The notes under the pieces were generated by a model that made no database searches, was not told where the DNA came from, and saw only the letters and a list, made by a program, of their open reading frames with translations. Source: Tritrichomonas musculus (taxonomy: Eukaryota; Parabasalia; Tritrichomonadida; Tritrichomonadidae). Taken from it: 64,000 bases of DNA. A program made the position numbers and the translations under genes. The number at the start of each line of letters is the position of its first letter. Within the stretch, counting starts at the first letter, position 1. The stretch spans positions 186,001-250,000 of the forward strand of contig JAPFFF010000039.1 in the NCBI GenBank assembly GCA_039105265.1, in the 5' to 3' direction. Below, piece after piece: positions 21,782 through 31,614 of this stretch.

Positions 21782-22160
21782 ATAGGTAGAAATTATTACT
21801 CTTCACTCATTCAATTTTTTTGCTTCTTATTACTGCACTTTGAAGTTCGATGCCTAAATTTTAAAAAATTAATAATTAAATAAGTAATCTCTCAAAATAT
21901 AGAAAAATTATTATCATATTCACTTCATATTTTTAGTATAAATTCATAATAAATATATTTTATAAAAAAATTTATTGAATGAACTCATTGATTATATTGT
22001 GAGAATGAATTATTTAATAATTTTTCTATAAGGTCAAAAAATTGATAGAAGTGATTGAATATTTTATGAATGCTGATTCTTTTTTATTATCAATTTTGTT
22101 ATAAAAATATAGTGAATTATTGACCTTGTAGATTAAAACATATTTTTTGACCTTATACTA

Positions 22161-22313
22161 AGGCCAAATAAGATTGAATTCCTTATTACTGTAACCGCCA
22201 AAATGCAGTAATAAGCGATCATTATTCACCTATTATAGGTCAAATAAAATTGAATTCCTTATTACTGTAACCGCCAAACCGCAGTAATAGGAACTTTTTC
22301 ACCTTTCTAAAGG
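22161..22313 (+). repeat. Two tandem ~76-bp units each with a TTATTACTG/CAGTAATAA hairpin
   Basis: Each unit reads AGG(C/T)CAAATAA(G/A)ATTGAATTCC, then TTATTACTG, a CCGCCAAA loop and CAGTAATA(A/G). The first hairpin spans 22183-22214. A third hairpin of the same stem, one base pair longer, lies at 22601-22633, and a half-copy at 21825. The remaining 21782-23080 sequence is AT-rich without a gene. Confidence 0.75.
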
Positions 22314-22760
22314 CTAATAATTTTGACCTTTAAATTTCTTAACAAATTAATTTTTTTTTTAACAAAATTGAATCATTCAAATATCCACTTTTTTAAAATG
22401 AAAAGATAAATTGAATGAATAAAGATTGAACTTTTTGTATTACAAAATAATAATTTTTTTTATAATTTTTGAAATAAATTTAGATATTATATATCAATAT
22501 TTTTTAATATTTAATTTATATGCATTATATATTATATTCTATTATAATATTCTTTAAATTTTTCATTTTTTAAAAATTATTTTAAAATTTTCAAAATTTC
22601 TTTATTACTGTGATTTTTTGCAACAGTAATAAATGCGAGCTGTAATATATATATATATAATAAATAAAAAAAATTAATTCCTGAAAAAAAAATTGTAAAA
22701 AATTTAACGAGTTTTGATCGTCTACCCACACATATGTAAATTATTTTCAATTTCTCCAAG

Positions 22761-22763
<3 letters not shown>

Positions 22764-22797
<34 letters not shown>
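22764..22797 (+). repeat. Poly-T tract
   Basis: A run of about 33 T residues, about 280 bases upstream of the phosphoribosyltransferase start. Confidence 0.95.
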
Positions 22798-23080
22798 TAA
22801 AAATACTTGAAAACGCTGTATTATTTGTATTATAAAAATTTAGAGCGTTTCAGTTGAGTATAGAAAATAATATTTTCAAATAAAATAACTTACTGAAAAA
22901 GTTTTCATTTAATATTAAAATATCTTAGATAATATTGAAAAAAATCCATATTAAATATTCTATTTTTATGTATTTTAAAGTATTGATTATAATTAAAATA
23001 AAATATTGTAAAATAGATATCTTATAATTATGGAGCCAAGCTAAAAAACTTTTCTACCCACTTTTTTATAGATACACATA

Positions 23081-24349
23081 ATGAAGTTTGAACCAATAAT
23101 TCAAAGTTTACTTACAAACGATGCCTACAAATTTTACATGGGACAAGCTATATTTCATCAATTTCAAGATTATTCAACAGAATGGGATTTTAGATGTTAT
23201 AATGAAGATGTGGTATTTACACCAGAAATGGTTCAAGAAATTGCAGAACAAGTTAAACACTTTTGTTCGCTTTCATTCAATGAAGACGAATTACACTACC
23301 TTTCTAAGATACCTTGGGTCAAGCCATCTTATATTAATTTCCTCCGCTGCTGGCGCCCATTTTACAGCGACTTCACAATTTCTACACAAGGACCAAATGG
23401 ACTCAAAATTTTAATCAAAGGCTCTTGGCTCAACTCCTCAATGTATGAAAGCCCCATTCTCGCAATTGTTAATGAAGTTTATTTCAGAATGAAATACAAT
23501 TATGAAGAACTTTTTGCTGATTTCAAAAACCGATTTGATGAAAAACTCAAGAAACTTCTCGATGGTACTTATGAGCTCAACAGATTTTCCGAATTTGGAC
23601 TCAGGCGCCGTATTTCTGCAGAGGCTGAAGAATATGCTATCTCGCGTTTATTTGAAAATCGTGAAAATCTTGAAAAAAAGAATTCATACTTTTTCGGAAC
23701 AAGTAACGTTCAATATGCCAAAAAATACAATCTATATCCTCTTGGAAGCGTTTCTCATGAATTTGTAGAAGCTATTGGACAAGGTAATACCAAACTTAAT
23801 CCAGCATATTCAAATTGGTACGCTATGGATGCTTGGACAAAAGAGTATGGCGTTCTAAATGGCCTTTGGGTAACAGATACAATTGGCGATGAAGTTAGTT
23901 TAAGAGACATGGGGTTAACATACTCAATCCTTTTCAGTGGAGTAAGACACGACTCTGGCGATCCTTATTCATGGGGAGAAGACTGGATCAATCATTATAA
24001 ACAACTTTACGAAACATTTCATGATGAAAGAGTTAATCCAATAAACAAAACATTTCTATTCAGTGATCATGTGAACTTTGAAGATGCAACAAAGCTTTAT
24101 CGCCATTTCAAAGGCAAAGCAAAGATTTCTTTTGCTATTGGATCTTATCTTACCAATGATACTTTTGTCCCACCTATTAATATCGTCTTAAAGATCGCTG
24201 TTTGCAATCGTCATGTCGTTGCAAAAATAAGTAATGATGAACATAAAACTATTTGTCGTGATCCTAAGTATGTTGAGTACTTAAAGAGAACTATTAAATG
24301 GAGACTTGAAAATGAACCTCAAAAGAAACTTAAGGAGACCAAAAAATAA
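23081..24349 (+). CDS. pncB: Nicotinate phosphoribosyltransferase, bacterial PncB type
   Basis: This enzyme makes nicotinate mononucleotide from nicotinate and PRPP, the first step of the Preiss-Handler route to NAD, normally with ATP hydrolysis. The 422-aa length matches bacterial PncB (about 400). Visible landmarks are LLTNDAYKFYMGQAIFHQF at residues 10-28, FGLRRRIS 172-179, the FGTSNV loop 205-210, GSVSHEF 222-228 whose His226 aligns with the autophosphorylated histidine of the enterobacterial enzyme, GVRHDSGDP 287-295, and the ending PPINIVLKIAVCN..VAKIS..KTICRD. The sequence tracks E. coli PncB along its whole length, closer to it than to animal NAPRT as far as I recall, so transfer from bacteria is plausible. 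It is intronless with AT-rich codon use like its neighbours. The start is the first ATG; no clear initiator motif precedes it. Confidence 0.95.
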   Translation: MKFEPIIQSLLTNDAYKFYMGQAIFHQFQDYSTEWDFRCYNEDVVFTPEMVQEIAEQVKHFCSLSFNEDELHYLSKIPWVKPSYINFLRCWRPFYSDFTISTQGPNGLKILIKGSWLNSSMYESPILAIVNEVYFRMKYNYEELFADFKNRFDEKLKKLLDGTYELNRFSEFGLRRRISAEAEEYAISRLFENRENLEKKNSYFFGTSNVQYAKKYNLYPLGSVSHEFVEAIGQGNTKLNPAYSNWYAMDAWTKEYGVLNGLWVTDTIGDEVSLRDMGLTYSILFSGVRHDSGDPYSWGEDWINHYKQLYETFHDERVNPINKTFLFSDHVNFEDATKLYRHFKGKAKISFAIGSYLTNDTFVPPINIVLKIAVCNRHVVAKISNDEHKTICRDPKYVEYLKRTIKWRLENEPQKKLKETKK

Positions 24350-24596
24350 CATAAAAGTTCAATAAATAAATAAATAATAAAATCATTATTTTCCTTACTT
24401 TTTCCATTTATTTTTTAAATATAATATTTGATCAGATATTATTTGAATTGTTTTTATTGATATAATAAACAAGCATGTTAATACCTTAATAATATATGGT
24501 AATAGCAAATAATCAAGCAAAGCTCATTTAATTTTAAGATAATGATAGTTTTTTTTAAGTTACTGTACTTTTTTTTTTTTTTTTAAAGTAGACGCT

Positions 24597-25090
24597 TTAT
24601 CGCACTGGATCATCGTCTACTTGCTCGTAACTGGCGAGCTGCCTCTCATGCGGGCTTCATCGCCGTTCAAAATGATGTCTAACTACATCGATGGAAGGAA
24701 GCCTGACATTCAGAATGCCAAGGAAGGAAGACTAAGAGAGATCATACAGAGGTGCCGGACTGAAGACCTTGCTGAGCGTCCTTCGTTCAACGAGATCATT
24801 CCATCTATCCTTTCAAAGGAGATGTATGAAGCTTTCAGAATTGCTGAGGAAGAAGTTGAGCTCTACATGCTTGATGAAGAGAGAAAATCTACACGAAGCA
24901 CCTATGAAAAATCAAAAAACAATGTAAGAGTAAAAGTATAATCAGATTCAAAAGTAGAATCAGAACAGAAGCAGATGAAAAAGTTGAAGCTGCTTCATCA
25001 GTGACTCATGCAGGGGATTTGATTGGTGCTGTTTGTTATTTCCAGGGAAAGATAGCTATTGCAGGCTATGGACCGTGCGGCAAACACTAA
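24597..25090 (+). pseudogene. TKL kinase C-lobe fragment, GC-richer than surroundings
   Basis: The frame enters without an ATG after a poly-T run. It encodes the end of a kinase domain: an LLVTGELPL helix-F/G segment, IDGRKPDI, and RCRTEDLAERPSFNEIIPSI, followed by an acidic tail ending at 24941. A second coding-like piece in another frame (about 24948-25090, HAGDLIGAVCYFQGKIAIAG) may be its continuation. N-lobe, HRD and DFG are missing. Its GC content and codon use differ from the neighbouring AT-rich genes, suggesting a recent copy from a more GC-rich family member. It is certainly not a complete gene. Confidence 0.65.
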
Positions 25091-25215
25091 TAGTTAAGAG
25101 ACTTGTGAATAACAGACTCGTTGATGACGTAATGGAAACGTCTAGTGTTGATATATACATTCTATTTTGAAATCTTCTAATTTTCATTAATAATTATTTT
25201 TTTAAGAGAAATGAA

Positions 25216-25289
25216 GCCTTCGTAGCTCAACCGGCTAGAGCATAAGACTCTTAATCTTGGGGTTGCGGGTTCGAGTCCCGCCGGAGGCT
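25216..25289 (+). tRNA. tRNA-Lys (anticodon CTT)
   Basis: A cloverleaf can be drawn: acceptor GCCTTCG with CGGAGGC (one T-G pair), D-arm GCTC/GAGC, anticodon arm TAAGA-CTCTTAA-TCTTG giving CTT, and T-arm GCGGG-TTCGAGT-CCCGC. The A-box TAGCTCAACCGG and B-box GGTTCGAGTCC are intact. There is no intron. The discriminator is T at 25289; CCA is not encoded. Confidence 0.96.
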
Positions 25290-25292
25290 AGC

Positions 25293-25299
25293 TTTTTTT
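25293..25299 (+). terminator. RNA polymerase III terminator (T7)
   Basis: A run of seven T lies three bases after the tRNA-Lys 3' end, the usual pol III stop. Confidence 0.85.
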
Positions 25300-25379
25300 A
25301 TTTTATTTTATTTTTTTGTTGATTTATTTATTTAAATTGTAAGTTCATATACTCTGGGTTATCATTAACATAAATCACA

Positions 25380-25960
25380 TTACAAAATCAGTAATGTAAA
25401 ATTCAAATGGATTTTTTTCCCCAACAAGTTCATCTTTACCATGAATAACAATTTCATCTTCAGTTACATCAATTGGATAGTATGTTAACAATAAGATGCT
25501 GATAATTTATGCTAAATAAATCATAATTCAAACATTCTAACAATAAGATAATGAAAACAAAAATAAAAATGAAAAATAATTTAATTTAAATAATTACCAA
25601 AATTGGATATTACTATTACCATTGTTTTTTTGTTCATAAAAGATATTATTTTTAAGGGAATTTTGGCAAGCTTTAATTTATTGACTACTTTTTCTGCTTC
25701 AATTTATAAATTCCTAAAAGTTTAATGATTTCAGCATTATTGGATAGCATAGATTTATGTAAGCAATAATTTCATGACGATCCTTTACGTCACCAAATAA
25801 TTCAATTGTATTTATAGAATCAATATCAATATCATTTTTACTTATCAGAAGCTTTATCTTCTCACAATCACCAACTTCAACAGCAACAAATAAAGGCGTC
25901 AAATTTTCAACTAGTTTATTTTCTTCGTTAATTATTGTTGAAAGCGTAAAGAACAACAAT
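25380..25960 (-). pseudogene. Ankyrin-repeat gene remnant
   Basis: One 81-codon frame (25714-25959) includes LTPLFVAVEVGDCEKIKLLI followed by SKNDIDIDSIN, a typical trichomonad ankyrin unit. Farther along the minus strand, near 25385-25485, a second coding-like piece reads YYPIDVTEDEIVIHGKDELV. No full gene can be formed and AT-rich non-coding sequence lies between. It belongs to the DUF3447/ankyrin family that recurs at 30, 36 and 48 kb. Confidence 0.55.
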
Positions 25961-26054
25961 GGATATAACCTGCAATTAATTAGTTGAATAGTTATATATA
26001 TAAATAGCAGAAGATCAGCGATAAATTGGTTGATGATGGATTTTATTCAAAATT

Positions 26055-26104
26055 AGTGTCAAAAAAAAATCGCAGTTACATAACGTACTACATTTGCACC
26101 TTAA
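26055..26104 (-). repeat. Solo end of the TTAA-type element
   Basis: GTCAAAAAAAAATCGCAGTT ACATAACGTACTACATTTGC ACC then TTAA matches, with a few changes, the reverse of the left end of the 240-bp element at 18.34 kb. No second end was found nearby. The sequence up to 26520 is AT-rich without a gene. Confidence 0.65.
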
Positions 26105-26523
26105 AATGTAAATTTCAAATTAAAAATTTATAAGCAATAAATCTAATATAAACTATGAATTTAATCAATGCTCATGCATATATATCAATATTGATTTTTT
26201 TTATATCAATAAGATAATTAAAAATTGCCAAAATTGATAAAACTTCAAAAGAAATCTTTGTTTTTGATAGCAATCAAGATAAATTCAATTTAATAACAAA
26301 AAATCATTTGTTGTCATCAAGTTTTTCTCTTATCTCCTCTCAAAATTATGAGAAATCATAATTCAATGAGATATCTTAATCCTATCAATATTTGAATGAA
26401 TTCAAAAAATTATCATTAACTTTTTCATTGATAATTTAGTTAATTGTTCACAAAAAATATAATATTTTTCAAATTCAAAAGAAATAGAAAAAATTGCTGA
26501 TTTGCTAAAACATGAGAATCGTA

Positions 26524-26530
26524 TCATTTT
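26524..26530 (+). promoter_or_regulatory. Inr-like TCATTTT
   Basis: It lies 16 bases before the ATG at 26540 of the caspase-like gene and supports that start. Confidence 0.5.
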
Positions 26531-26539
26531 TATTTTACC

Positions 26540-27580
26540 ATGGAAACAAAACAAGTTGTTGATATTAACACACCACCAACAGAAAACCCAGAATACGGAA
26601 AAGGAATTGACACTGTTGCAGATAACAACGTCTGCTATGATAAACCAGGAAAATTCCAAAAGCACCCACATTATGAGCATCGAACAACGAAAATGTTGCA
26701 CAAGAACAATGAATTTTCAGAGAAGAAATTCCAAAAAGTTCGTCATGTCTCAAATCAAAAGAAACTCAAGCGAGCATTCAAACGAATTGGCCGTTGTCTT
26801 AACCATGAGAGCAGAGACAACATGCCAAAGGAAGGATATGACAAAGTTTGCTTAATTTTGATGAATAATTACGAACATCATAAACATGATGCTAAAATTG
26901 GAGCGATGAACGATGGCTACCTATTTGGACTTTATCATCATCGACTTGGTTTCAAAGTTTTCTATCTAATTAACTGCCCCAGAGGAAACTATCCAAAATA
27001 TCTGCAATTCTTCTTGTTCCACACGACAGAGAATTTGACGGTTTTCTACTCGGGCGAAGACGGAGTTGAAGGAGGCAGCCACGGAATTGAGTTCAAGAAC
27101 AAATTGGCCACGAGCGAACAAATCGGAAGATTAATTGCACGAGACAGCAACGGTAAGTGCAAAGTCGTCTTCGTTTCGGACTGCATCACCGGCGGCTCAG
27201 TCTTCGACATCAGCCAAGTCAACCACGTCAACAGGAAAGACACATCGGACATGATCTCGTTCTCAGTGAACAAGTCAACGGATCCAAGCACGAAAGAGGG
27301 GCGAAGATCGCACGGAATCTTCACTTACTACTTCAGCAAAGTCATCTACGACGATCCTTCAATCTCAGCGCAGAGACTCGTCGAACGATTAAACGGCTTC
27401 CTTGGCCGATTCGGCACATCAGTTTCATGCGACTCGACAAGTCCAGCAGTCATGAACGAGGCAATGTACAGCCCCTGCCAGCATCCAGCTGATCCAGCCG
27501 CACAAGACCCAATCGATTATGTAATGGAAAACGAACCTTCAGATCCAAACTCAGAATCAAATTCAGGAAGTGATTTCTAA
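26540..27580 (+). CDS. Caspase-like (C14/metacaspase-related) protein, probably inactive
   Basis: A 346-aa soluble protein with the order of the caspase fold: strand CLILMNNYEHH (104-114), loss-of-His segment VFYSGEDG (168-175), the following GGSHGIEFKN, and strand VVFVSDCITGGSVFD (209-223). In active metacaspases these two sites read YSGHG, holding the catalytic His, and D-x-C-H-S-G, holding the catalytic Cys. Here His is absent from the first site and Ile217 sits where the nucleophile is expected; Cys215 is one position early. I therefore call it a putative pseudoenzyme. The C terminus is acidic (residues 320-346). The second half is distinctly richer in G+C than the first. It could instead use shifted catalytic residues such as His181 and Cys215. 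Confidence 0.75.
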   Translation: METKQVVDINTPPTENPEYGKGIDTVADNNVCYDKPGKFQKHPHYEHRTTKMLHKNNEFSEKKFQKVRHVSNQKKLKRAFKRIGRCLNHESRDNMPKEGYDKVCLILMNNYEHHKHDAKIGAMNDGYLFGLYHHRLGFKVFYLINCPRGNYPKYLQFFLFHTTENLTVFYSGEDGVEGGSHGIEFKNKLATSEQIGRLIARDSNGKCKVVFVSDCITGGSVFDISQVNHVNRKDTSDMISFSVNKSTDPSTKEGRRSHGIFTYYFSKVIYDDPSISAQRLVERLNGFLGRFGTSVSCDSTSPAVMNEAMYSPCQHPADPAAQDPIDYVMENEPSDPNSESNSGSDF

Positions 27581-27894
27581 TTTTCACATGAACAAACCGT
27601 CTCTAACTAATCATAATTTATCTTGTTTTAATATATCATGAATTTAAATAAAATTAAATTTTTTTTTAAATATTTTTTCATAGGTTGTCTTTTAATAAAA
27701 AGATATATATTAGACCTTTTTATAAAAAGAAATTTTTTTTGCGATAAAGTATACTTTTTAGGGAATCTGGAAAATATATTCAAAAAGTTCAGGAACTTTT
27801 TGAATATATTTTGATCGTTTATGAAATCAAAAAATCGATTTATTTTTTTCTGAATAAACAAACTTTTTGAAATCAAAAGGCGGTTTTAGCTGAC

Positions 27895-28430
27895 CTTCCT
27901 TTCATATATAATGAAAATAAGTCCCAAACATATGGTTTTTCAATTCCATACATTTTTACTAATTCTTTCAGTTGATAATCTTCAAGTTGAGAAAGAGGAG
28001 TTCTTTTTCGGGTTTCTTTTTTATCTATGCTGTTATTTTTTTAGCAAAGATTGCCGATGTTGCGAAATTCATTTCAAAAATGATTGCGTTTCAATAGAAA
28101 TTTTTGTGATAATTTTTTTTTTTTTTTTTGAATTTGATATAAATGAAAAAGAAAAATAGTTCAAGTAGTCTTATAAATAATTTTGTTGATCTCAATATTG
28201 ATATTATAACACTTTTCTGATCCAAATGATTATTTTTTCAAAAGCTTATTCAATTTTGAATATATGCAAAAAAAATTCAATATTTTTTTTTTAAATTTAG
28301 CAGTATATGAATCATCATCATTCATTATGTCTTGATGAGTGTTTTCAACTGAAACAGCTGTTTATTGACCACCAATCGCAGCTACACTTGTTGAATTAAT
28401 ATCAATTGCTTTCCGTTTTTTGTAATTAAT
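27895..28430 (-). pseudogene. Short coding-like remnants of an unknown gene
   Basis: Minus-strand pieces read TPLSQLEDYQLKELVKMYGI (near 27.96 kb) and KAIDINSTSVAAIGGQ followed by SVENTHQDIMNDDDSY (28.3-28.41 kb). They lie between T-rich tracts and do not join into one frame. The remainder of 27600-28730 is AT-rich without a supportable gene. Confidence 0.3.
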
Positions 28431-28734
28431 TTTATATATTAATTTTTTAATCGCTACCGAAATGAAATATAAAATTAATTACACTTTCATTTGTATATTT
28501 GACATTTGATATCTGATTTCTTGTAAAAACAAATATTTGTGCATAATTTATAAGTAAATTGGTATAAAATTATGATAAATAATGCAATATCTCTCTAAAT
28601 TGGATAAAATTTTATTTGTATTGATAATCAACAAATTAGCAGGTTGGAAAGACTATTCGTAAATAAATGAAATATTAAACAAAATAAAGTAATAAATTAC
28701 ATTCACAAGATTTAATATAAAACACAATATTGAA

Positions 28735-29649
28735 TTAGTTGTTCATTGTCCAAATTCCTCCAATGAAGCAGAACCAGAGGTAGCCAACGGCAAGAGTGGC
28801 ACCTTGTATGATTCTGTTTTTAGTGTCGCTGTCGTCTTTGAATGCCTGCTGGAATTGGTACATCATTCTGAAGCCCATGTAGAGGATCGCGCCGGCCATG
28901 ATTGCAGCGAAGCAGTGTGTGCAGCTGTGCATTGATCCTGTTGGCGAGTCAACGTAGAATGAAATCAAGGCTGAAATTGGCCATAAAACTGCCTGTGGTA
29001 CCATGTAGAGGTAGTAGAGCCATTTTGGTGGGTTGTCGTTCATAACGAGCATTCCATATACATATTGAAGTGTCCCGAGGCGGAATATGTAGACAAACAA
29101 ACCGTTGATTAGTCGTTTTGGACCGTTTTTCATGCCAGCAAAGAAGTCCATTCCGTCCATCATGTATGTGCACCACATGATGACGACGTAAATCGCAGTC
29201 AAATATTTGAATTCACCCATGTTGTCGAGGCTTGGCTTTCCATCTAATGGCTTTGATGTGTTTTGTTCAGCTGGAATTGATTGTTGGTCAACATTATGAT
29301 CTACATTACCATTTTCTTGATCATTACCTTGATTATTATCTTTATTATCTCCTCCTTGTGAATTTGGTGCTTCTGGGAGAAAGTTTTCAAGCATTGCAAA
29401 AACAACAATGAATAAAACGCAAATTGCACTTCCAGTATTTATAAGTCGTGAGTCATATCCTCCAATTCCGTTTGGCAGTAGAAAGTAAATTCCTTCCATC
29501 ATAAATACTGCTGTTGTGAATGGTTTGATCAGATTTTTAACAACATCTTGTTTGATGAAAACTGGGATGCACATAACCGCTAGGTTAACAACAAGGACCA
29601 GGCAAAAACATAGCCATAGAAGCGTTGAAGGCTTGGTGAGCGTAGCCAT
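28735..29649 (-). CDS. Eight-TM membrane protein with ZIP-transporter-like topology
   Basis: A 304-aa intact gene. Hydrophobic segments lie at about residues 9-31, 39-59, 70-90, 149-168, 183-203, 211-232, 241-262 and 280-301. Between the third and fourth is a polar loop rich in Asn, Asp and Gln (91-142). Three segments, variable loop, then five segments is the ZIP metal-transporter plan, and AAIMAGAILYMGF resembles a ZIP small-residue helix. However, the His/Asp/Glu ligands normally found in ZIP helices 4 and 5 are not evident, and the loop has a single histidine instead of a His-rich tract. It is either a diverged ZIP relative or an unrelated 8-TM protein. An initiator motif precedes the start. 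Confidence 0.6.
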   Translation of the reverse strand: MATLTKPSTLLWLCFCLVLVVNLAVMCIPVFIKQDVVKNLIKPFTTAVFMMEGIYFLLPNGIGGYDSRLINTGSAICVLFIVVFAMLENFLPEAPNSQGGDNKDNNQGNDQENGNVDHNVDQQSIPAEQNTSKPLDGKPSLDNMGEFKYLTAIYVVIMWCTYMMDGMDFFAGMKNGPKRLINGLFVYIFRLGTLQYVYGMLVMNDNPPKWLYYLYMVPQAVLWPISALISFYVDSPTGSMHSCTHCFAAIMAGAILYMGFRMMYQFQQAFKDDSDTKNRIIQGATLAVGYLWFCFIGGIWTMNN

Positions 29650-29665
29650 TTACTATTCTTAAATA

Positions 29666-29672
29666 AAAATGA
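29666..29672 (-). promoter_or_regulatory. Inr-like TCATTTT
   Basis: On the minus strand, 16 bases before the ATG at 29649. Confidence 0.5.
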
Positions 29673-30859
29673 TATCATTTTAATTTTTTTTGGTTGAAGC
29701 ATCTTTTAATAAAAAATAACCATTATTTTCTTTTCAAAAGTACTATTATAGAAATAATTAATTCAAAATGAAAATAATATTTATCAAAAATTAAGAAATA
29801 TAGAAAATTATTCACAATTATTTCAGATGACTTTGATTAAATATAAAGAAATATCTCAAATTTGATAAAAATATATTTTTTTAATAAATATTGACAAATT
29901 CTTCGAATTCTTCTATTTTTATTTGAAAATAAATTTATTGATATAAAATCAATTAATTATGCAAAGTATTTAGATAAATCAATAGAAGAAGTCCAAGATG
30001 ATTCAAATTTTGAGGAAAATCGTAAAAAAGGTGAAAATCATTCTCCTTTGGCCTGTTTAATTAGAAATGATTCAATAAGTGATTTTATTAAATATATAAA
30101 AAGAAACGAAATTTCACTTAAAGCTCCAATTAAAACATCGATTTATGAGTAAAATCCATTTCTTATAGGTAAAACTCCACCTTTGATTGAATATTCTGCA
30201 TTTTTTGGCTCGATTCAAGTTTTCACTTACTTATTCAAAAACAAAGTTGAATTGACTCCATCTTTGTGGCTTTATGCAGTTCATGGAAGAAATCCTGTAA
30301 TATTAAAAATTTATTGAAGCATTGAAATGTCATCACAATGACGTCATTCATTATATTAAATCAAACGTTCTTTCAAAAGAAAATCAAATCCATATGAATT
30401 GCTTGAAACAGAAAGCATTAATTATTATAATTTTTCTTTTTTTTTCCAGATGATAAATTGTTTAATGAGAATAATTTTTTCAAGTTTTGCAAATATGATT
30501 ATTTCTTCTTTGCTGACCAATGCTTGGCCAATCATCAAATTGATATTAATTTTGAAACAATAGATTATAAAAAAGATATTTCATATATCACTACACCATT
30601 GGCAGCCACAATCATAAAAAAATCTAACGGTGTTGTTAAATTGCTATTAGAACATCCAGAAATTGATATTAATTATCAATTTACCACTTACAAAAAATCA
30701 AAAGTGGGAACTTTGAATCCACTTAATTTGGCAGTCATGAATCACAATTCAAAGATTGTTGAGCTTTTATTAAGCAATAAAAATATTGATATTAATTATA
30801 TTTATTATGAAAAATTTGTTAGAAAAAACCAAATTCATATTAGAGAATATTATATATTG

Positions 30860-31007
30860 GGTAGATCGAAAATTTATACTTTTTTATAAAACTAATTAGA
30901 ATATTGATTTATTTTAAAATAATAACGAAAATTATTATTCACATCAAGAAAAATGTATATTATTATGGTTAACGTCTTGTCGAAAAAAGTAAAATTTTCG
31001 ATTTACC
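30860..31007. mobile_element. 148-bp hAT-like MITE, copy 1
   Basis: Inverted ends GGTAGATCGAAAATTTATAC and, reversed, GGTAAATCGAAAATTTTACT. The flanks ATATATTG (30852-30859) and CTATATTG (31008-31015) form an 8-bp duplication with one difference. No coding sequence. The interior shares AAAACTAATTAGAATATTGA and TTATTATTCACATCAAGAAA with copy 2. Confidence 0.75.
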
Positions 31008-31173
31008 CTATATTGCGTGATGCAATCTATTTTGGCAATTTAGAAATATTAAATTTGATTTTAAATCATCCTGATATCAATGTAAATAAAGATAAAAGAA
31101 AAAATATATGACGTTAATGATCCATCACAAATGATTTCTTATAGTAAAAAAAATATTTTTTTTACTATTTTAG

Positions 31174-31306
31174 AGCATGCAATTGAACGTAAAAATTATG
31201 ATATGGTGAAAATTATATTAAAACATAATCTTATAGTAAAAAAATATTTTAGAGCATGCAATTGAACGTAAAAATTATGATATGGTGAAAATTCTATTAA
31301 AACATC
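31174..31306 (+). repeat. Tandem 77-bp duplication within an ankyrin unit
   Basis: AGAGCATGCAATTGAACGTA and the following sequence encoding the EHAIERKNYDMVKII unit occurs at about 31173 and again 77 bases later. It is a local duplication in the decaying gene. Confidence 0.75.
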
Positions 31307-31388
31307 CGAGAATCGATGTAAACATGACTTTATCAGATGAAAACAAAGAAGAAAATACATTTTTAATTAATGCACTTAAGGAGCTTAA

Positions 31389-31614
31389 GGTAGATCGAAA
31401 ATTGTTACTTTTTTCGACAAAATTTTTTATATAAAAATTCAACTTTTCTCAATCGTTTTTGGCTAAACATACATTATTTTTTAATATAATTCATAAAACT
31501 AATTAGAATATTGATTTGTTTTAAAATAATAAAGAAAATTATTATTCACATCAAGAAAAACATATATTATTATGGTTAACGTTTGTCGAAAAAAGTATAA
31601 ATTTTCGATTTACC
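31389..31614. mobile_element. 226-bp hAT-like MITE, copy 2
   Basis: Same terminal sequence as copy 1 (GGTAGATCGAAAATTGTTAC and reversed GGTAAATCGAAAATTTATAC). The flanks are GAGCTTAA (31381-31388) and GAGCATAA (31615-31622), 8 bp with one difference. It has about 80 more internal bases than copy 1, so copy 1 is an internal deletion form or copy 2 carries extra sequence. Confidence 0.75.

Noticed and set aside
26540-27580. Active metacaspase
   Set aside because: The usual catalytic His and Cys positions hold other residues, so the entry is called caspase-like and probably inactive.
27628-27876. 82-codon minus-strand frame
   Set aside because: Almost entirely Phe, Ile, Lys and Asn, as expected for AT-rich non-coding DNA.
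30860-31614. Introns in the ankyrin gene
   Set aside because: The inserts have inverted ends and 8-bp flanking repeats and lack GT-AG borders and the trichomonad 3' splice motif; transposons fit better.
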